The position numbers and the translations under genes were made by a program. 64,000 nucleotides of DNA from Kiritimatiellia bacterium (lineage in GTDB: Bacteria; Verrucomicrobiota; Kiritimatiellia; UBA8416; YA12-FULL-48-11), in contig JAQUPZ010000001.1 in the NCBI GenBank assembly GCA_028716365.1, positions 372,001-436,000 of the forward strand. Direction: 5' to 3'. Positions within the stretch are counted from its first letter, which is position 1; each line of letters starts with the position of its first letter. Under the pieces are notes generated by a model. It was not told the DNA's origin, ran no database searches, and saw only the letters and a list, made by a program, of their open reading frames with translations. Of this stretch, positions 61,276-64,000 are shown piece by piece.

Positions 61276-63299
61276 TATTTCAACCTCTCTATTCGAGTCA
61301 GTGTTTTTTCACAGCCATACAGCGTCGTCTCGATTTCCTTTCCGCCGCGCTTTAAGTATGTCGGTTTCTTATCGCCCCGTTTTCCGTGATTTTCCGAAAT
61401 CAGCGCGTATTCTGCTCCAATATGAGAACCAAGCGCATCAAGCACCCTCTCATTCCCCTGAGTACTTGATACAAGCAGAACTACCTGGGGCGCAAGTGTT
61501 GGTACATATCTCGCCGTTTCCTCCTGATAAACCCGATCAAGTTGACCAAGAGGCGAATCTAATACAAGCGGCGCAACCGTTCCTGGCTTTAGAAGAAAAT
61601 CATCTTTGTCAATACGCGCGGCAGCAAATTTCACAAGCGCGGCGAGAAACACCAAACTGAGGAGTTGATTCTCCCCACTACTTTTAGGACTAAGCGTTCC
61701 ATCGTCCCTTAGTAGTTCTATGGAAAAGTTCTCCCTGAACCGACATACGCGATGACTATGCGATACTACATTCAGAATGTCGTTGATTTCCTTTTCTACT
61801 TCCTCACGTGCTTCACGTTCGTAACCTGCAAGTAACCCGCCAAGCACCTGTTCGGACTGGTTTAGCAGGTTTCGCCGATTAACAAGTCTTTGTGCTTCCT
61901 TATTCTTCCTCGCAGCCCGCTCTAGTTGTCGCTCGTACTCTTCCTTCTGAGGTACGAGTTCGGCTATCTTACTCTTGATGCCTCCAATTTCTCCACAAAT
62001 CCTTCTGATATTAGCCTGTATTTTCTGTAAAGCATTCTCTCGATCCGCGATTTCCTTGATAGGCATTTCTTTCATCTGCGCCCCAAGTTGCGCTATTTCC
62101 TGTTCCACTTGGTCTCGCATGCCTACCAATCGCCCAAGTTTAGTCTGTATTCCCATAAGGACTTCAGGTGCCGTGGACCGTATCCGTTTGAGCATAGTCG
62201 CTCTCGCTCTCGCTCTAACACCCTTAGCCGCAGCCTCTGCATTACCAGCTTTCTTCAATAAACTCGCAACCGCCTTCCATTCCTTCGATTCCGGTTCAAG
62301 ACAACGCTTGCAGACACAAGTTCCAGACTCCAGCAAACTCTTCACAAAGTCCTCATTGTAAGGGCTGGGGATTCTACCCTTCATTTCTTCTTGATTGACG
62401 AACGCTTCGACATCCTTGGTGAGCCGACCGCTTACAACCGCTATCCCAGAGGATGGAATCCATTTGACAATCTCGTTCTGACATTCGGTGATATTTTCTC
62501 CTATACGACCTAACTCCGCCTGTTTATCGTCGCGCCGCGCCTGGATCTCTTTTGCCGCCTGAAGATTTCTCAATGCATCAGTGATTTCTCGCTCTTGCTC
62601 CCTAAAAGTCACCAACTCTTCTTTCCTCGTCTGATGAAGCTCGTTCAAGTCGTCTATCGTTTTACCCACCTTGAGCAAATGTTCATCGATCGCCTTTATC
62701 GAGTCGTCGCCAACACTCACAGCGATCTCTTCGTCTGTCTCCCGGCAAAGTTTCTTAAGGTCAGCTATAGCAGTATCTGCCATGGAACACCCAAGTATGT
62801 TCCGTATAGCCTGAGAAATGGCTTTGAAATTTGTAGATGATGAATACGCTTCGGCAGCCTCGCCATCGAAAAAAAAGTATTTTGCCATCTCTTTTGGCAT
62901 AACCGAATTCACGAAGATATCCGGCACACGAATCACTCGATGGTTTCCGCCATCCACCTCATATGCATACAATTCCGTCTGATCCCTCGTAGAGCGAGAG
63001 TTGAAGAACATCCGCCTCACAAGATATTCTTTACCATTGAACTCAAATTGCACACCGACTTCTGCTGTATCTGCCCCTTCTTTGATAGCTTCAAAGTTCA
63101 CGATTTTATCGGGGTTCTCAAACTTAGCCGTAACTTGGCCATAGAGGCACCAGAGTACGGCATTAAGCAACGAAGTCTTACCAAAAGTGTTTTCGGCGTG
63201 GACTAGGGTAACGTTCTTCTCTCCATCCGTGGCAAACTCTATCGTCTGCTCTCCGTGGAATTGTCTGAAATTCTTCAGCTCAACCTTCTGGATCTTCAC
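61275..63299 (-). CDS. Rad50/DndD-like ATPase of the Dnd restriction operon
   Basis: 674 residues, GTG start with GGAGCTGAAAA before it. MKIQKVELKNFRQFHG is the typical N-terminus of SMC/RecN/Rad50 proteins. The P-loop is unusual: AENTFGKT (35-42) with Ala and Thr where the family has Gly (G-x-N-G-x-G-K). A coiled coil runs about 185-500, broken by C328-x-C330-x2-C333 (GTCVCKRC), a possible zinc hook. Signature SPKSSGENQLLSL and Walker B APLVLDSPLGQLD are good. A paralogue of DndD, assigned to restriction by its place between Dnd-associated protein 4 and a 57-residue gene. Confidence 0.85.
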   Translation of the reverse strand: MKIQKVELKNFRQFHGEQTIEFATDGEKNVTLVHAENTFGKTSLLNAVLWCLYGQVTAKFENPDKIVNFEAIKEGADTAEVGVQFEFNGKEYLVRRMFFNSRSTRDQTELYAYEVDGGNHRVIRVPDIFVNSVMPKEMAKYFFFDGEAAEAYSSSTNFKAISQAIRNILGCSMADTAIADLKKLCRETDEEIAVSVGDDSIKAIDEHLLKVGKTIDDLNELHQTRKEELVTFREQEREITDALRNLQAAKEIQARRDDKQAELGRIGENITECQNEIVKWIPSSGIAVVSGRLTKDVEAFVNQEEMKGRIPSPYNEDFVKSLLESGTCVCKRCLEPESKEWKAVASLLKKAGNAEAAAKGVRARARATMLKRIRSTAPEVLMGIQTKLGRLVGMRDQVEQEIAQLGAQMKEMPIKEIADRENALQKIQANIRRICGEIGGIKSKIAELVPQKEEYERQLERAARKNKEAQRLVNRRNLLNQSEQVLGGLLAGYEREAREEVEKEINDILNVVSHSHRVCRFRENFSIELLRDDGTLSPKSSGENQLLSLVFLAALVKFAAARIDKDDFLLKPGTVAPLVLDSPLGQLDRVYQEETARYVPTLAPQVVLLVSSTQGNERVLDALGSHIGAEYALISENHGKRGDKKPTYLKRGGKEIETTLYGCEKTLTRIERLK

Positions 63300-63453
63300 T
63301 TTTCAGCTCCTGGGCTACGAATTTATCAAGCCATTCCCTCAATTCGGTCTGTCGAGCGCTTTTCTGTTCCCGGAGTTCGTTTGAATACTTTCTCTCCACA
63401 TTCATTACGCCCTTCAGGAACTTCTCTAGTGTTTTTGGCTTGATCTCAGTCAT
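63280..63453 (-). CDS. Small charged protein, 57 aa, first gene of the restriction operon
   Basis: Starts MTEIKPKTLEKFLKGVMNVE and continues RKYSNELREQKSARQTELRE, then a helix ending in LKSEDPEG. Its stop overlaps the start of the ATPase by 20 bases, and that gene's ribosome site lies inside it. Helical, rich in Lys/Arg/Glu. Not recognised. The upstream promoter at 63535 would begin its transcript about 75 bases before the ATG. Confidence 0.6.
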   Translation of the reverse strand: MTEIKPKTLEKFLKGVMNVERKYSNELREQKSARQTELREWLDKFVAQELKSEDPEG

Positions 63454-63534
63454 TATTGCGGTCTTTCAGCATGCTAGGCTCCAAAACCTCAAGGCTTGAG
63501 TCAGCGCTGAGGCCTATCTAGAACACAATCCGGT

Positions 63535-63563
63535 ATACTAACAGTCAGCTAAACGACTGTAAA
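63535..63563 (-). promoter_or_regulatory. Promoter of the Dnd restriction operon
   Basis: Minus strand TTTACA (63558-63563), 17 bases, TAGTAT (63535-63540). The spacer holds the inverted repeat CAGTC-AGCTAAAC-GACTG, which overlaps the -35 side and could be an operator. Confidence 0.6.
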
Positions 63564-63816
63564 GAATCAACACTCAGCCACACGGGGCGCACATTCTGCA
63601 TATAGAATACAATCTGCGGAACCGGATTCTCGACAGACGGATGATTAACCATCTTTGATAAGTAATGACCGACCTTCGCTATTCGTGCATCCCTAGACAT
63701 ATGCTCATACTATTTATACATGCGTCCAACCTTTCTGGGCTTTATGTGCCCGTCAGGATAGTACAAGACTGCTTTTCTGAAACCGATTGCAAAAGAGAGC
63801 TGCCGCTATGATGTGA

Positions 63817-63843
63817 AAGAGCCCGGATCGGAATGACCCGGGC
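63817..63843 (-). terminator. Terminator after the partial gene at the right edge
   Basis: GCCCGG/CCGGGC stem (63838-63843 with 63821-63826) followed on the minus strand by TCTTTCAC, a modest T-run. It lies 14 bases after the stop at 63857. Confidence 0.55.
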
Positions 63844-63856
63844 AAGGAAAGAGAAT

Positions 63857-64000
63857 TCAGTCTTCGTTAGGCAACATGATGGTGATGCACGGTTCGCCAT
63901 TGTCGCCAGGTCCGCTAACTGATTTCAAGGTTACAAGCCGCAAGTTCTTGTTATCGGCCTGCCGTTCCTCGTTTGACTGCCATTCTGTTGATTCCGGAAA
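63857..64000 (-). CDS. Partial hypothetical protein running off the right edge (C-terminal 47 residues)
   Basis: The frame is open to the window edge. It ends in ...NKNLRLVTLKSVSGPG, then DNGEPCITIMLPNED-stop. Strand-rich; not recognisable from this part. A terminator follows. Confidence 0.5.
   Translation of the reverse strand, partial: FPESTEWQSNEERQADNKNLRLVTLKSVSGPGDNGEPCITIMLPNED

Overview
The window looks like a long accessory region of a bacterial chromosome rather than a housekeeping segment. Taxonomy can only be guessed. Secreted proteins with a lipocalin-like 'WYWNG...RKDGTV' repeat, a C-type lectin, stand-alone response regulators and a radical SAM/B12 protein would fit the PVC group (Planctomycetota, Verrucomicrobiota, Lentisphaerota, Kiritimatiellota), but no marker gene settles this. 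By eye the left two thirds are AT-richer than the right third, which begins near a tRNA-Tyr gene and an integrase at about 45.2-46.8 kb and carries a DNA phosphorothioation (Dnd) system.

Layout. 0-3 kb: secreted proteins, a response regulator and tracts of degenerate intergenic repeats. 3.2-6.3 kb: a mobile-element integration module on the minus strand (integrase, excisionase-like protein, small phage-type proteins). It contains a roughly 0.5 kb non-coding transcript made of tandem hairpins whose stems co-vary; this is the most unusual object in the window. 6.3-20.7 kb: hypothetical and phage-like genes, a C-type lectin gene beside the remnant of another, a HigB/HigA-ImmA toxin-antitoxin pair, and a minus-strand block with a core-only integrase, RuvB, RadC and a Dam-type methyltransferase. 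Four genes or operons in the 4-20 kb part share a 30 bp upstream motif (TTCCGGATT, 13 bases, TGCAATAT). 20.7-28.4 kb: candidate structured RNAs, HU, a second response regulator, a radical SAM enzyme, a truncated serine recombinase and several small zinc-ribbon proteins.

28.4-44.9 kb is a defence-type island. It holds a membrane-anchored dCTP-deaminase-like protein with a substituted catalytic residue, two AlbA_2 (Schlafen-type) proteins, a complete type I restriction-modification operon (hsdM-hsdS-AlbA-hsdR), candidate HEPN proteins beside a DUF2971 protein, a broken metallo-beta-lactamase-fold gene coupled to a possible PD-(D/E)XK nuclease, and small hypothetical genes. tRNA-Tyr and a second integrase of the same family as the 3.2 kb one follow.

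47-64 kb: a DUF4143 ATPase, NERD and PD-(D/E)XK-like genes, then the Dnd locus. A DGQHR (DndB-like) protein is coupled to a HEPN-like protein; dndA is divergent from dndB-(small ORF)-dndC-dndD-dndE, which overlap end to end. A convergent restriction operon follows: a 57-residue ORF, a Rad50/DndD-like ATPase, Dnd-associated protein 4 and a phospholipase-D/DEAD helicase. DndA-E would place sulfur on the DNA backbone and the convergent operon would attack DNA lacking the mark; this role split is inferred from family knowledge.

Many starts were moved inward from the longest reading frame because a ribosome binding site or an overlap with the upstream gene favours the internal codon. All homology calls are from recognised motifs only; no searches were run.
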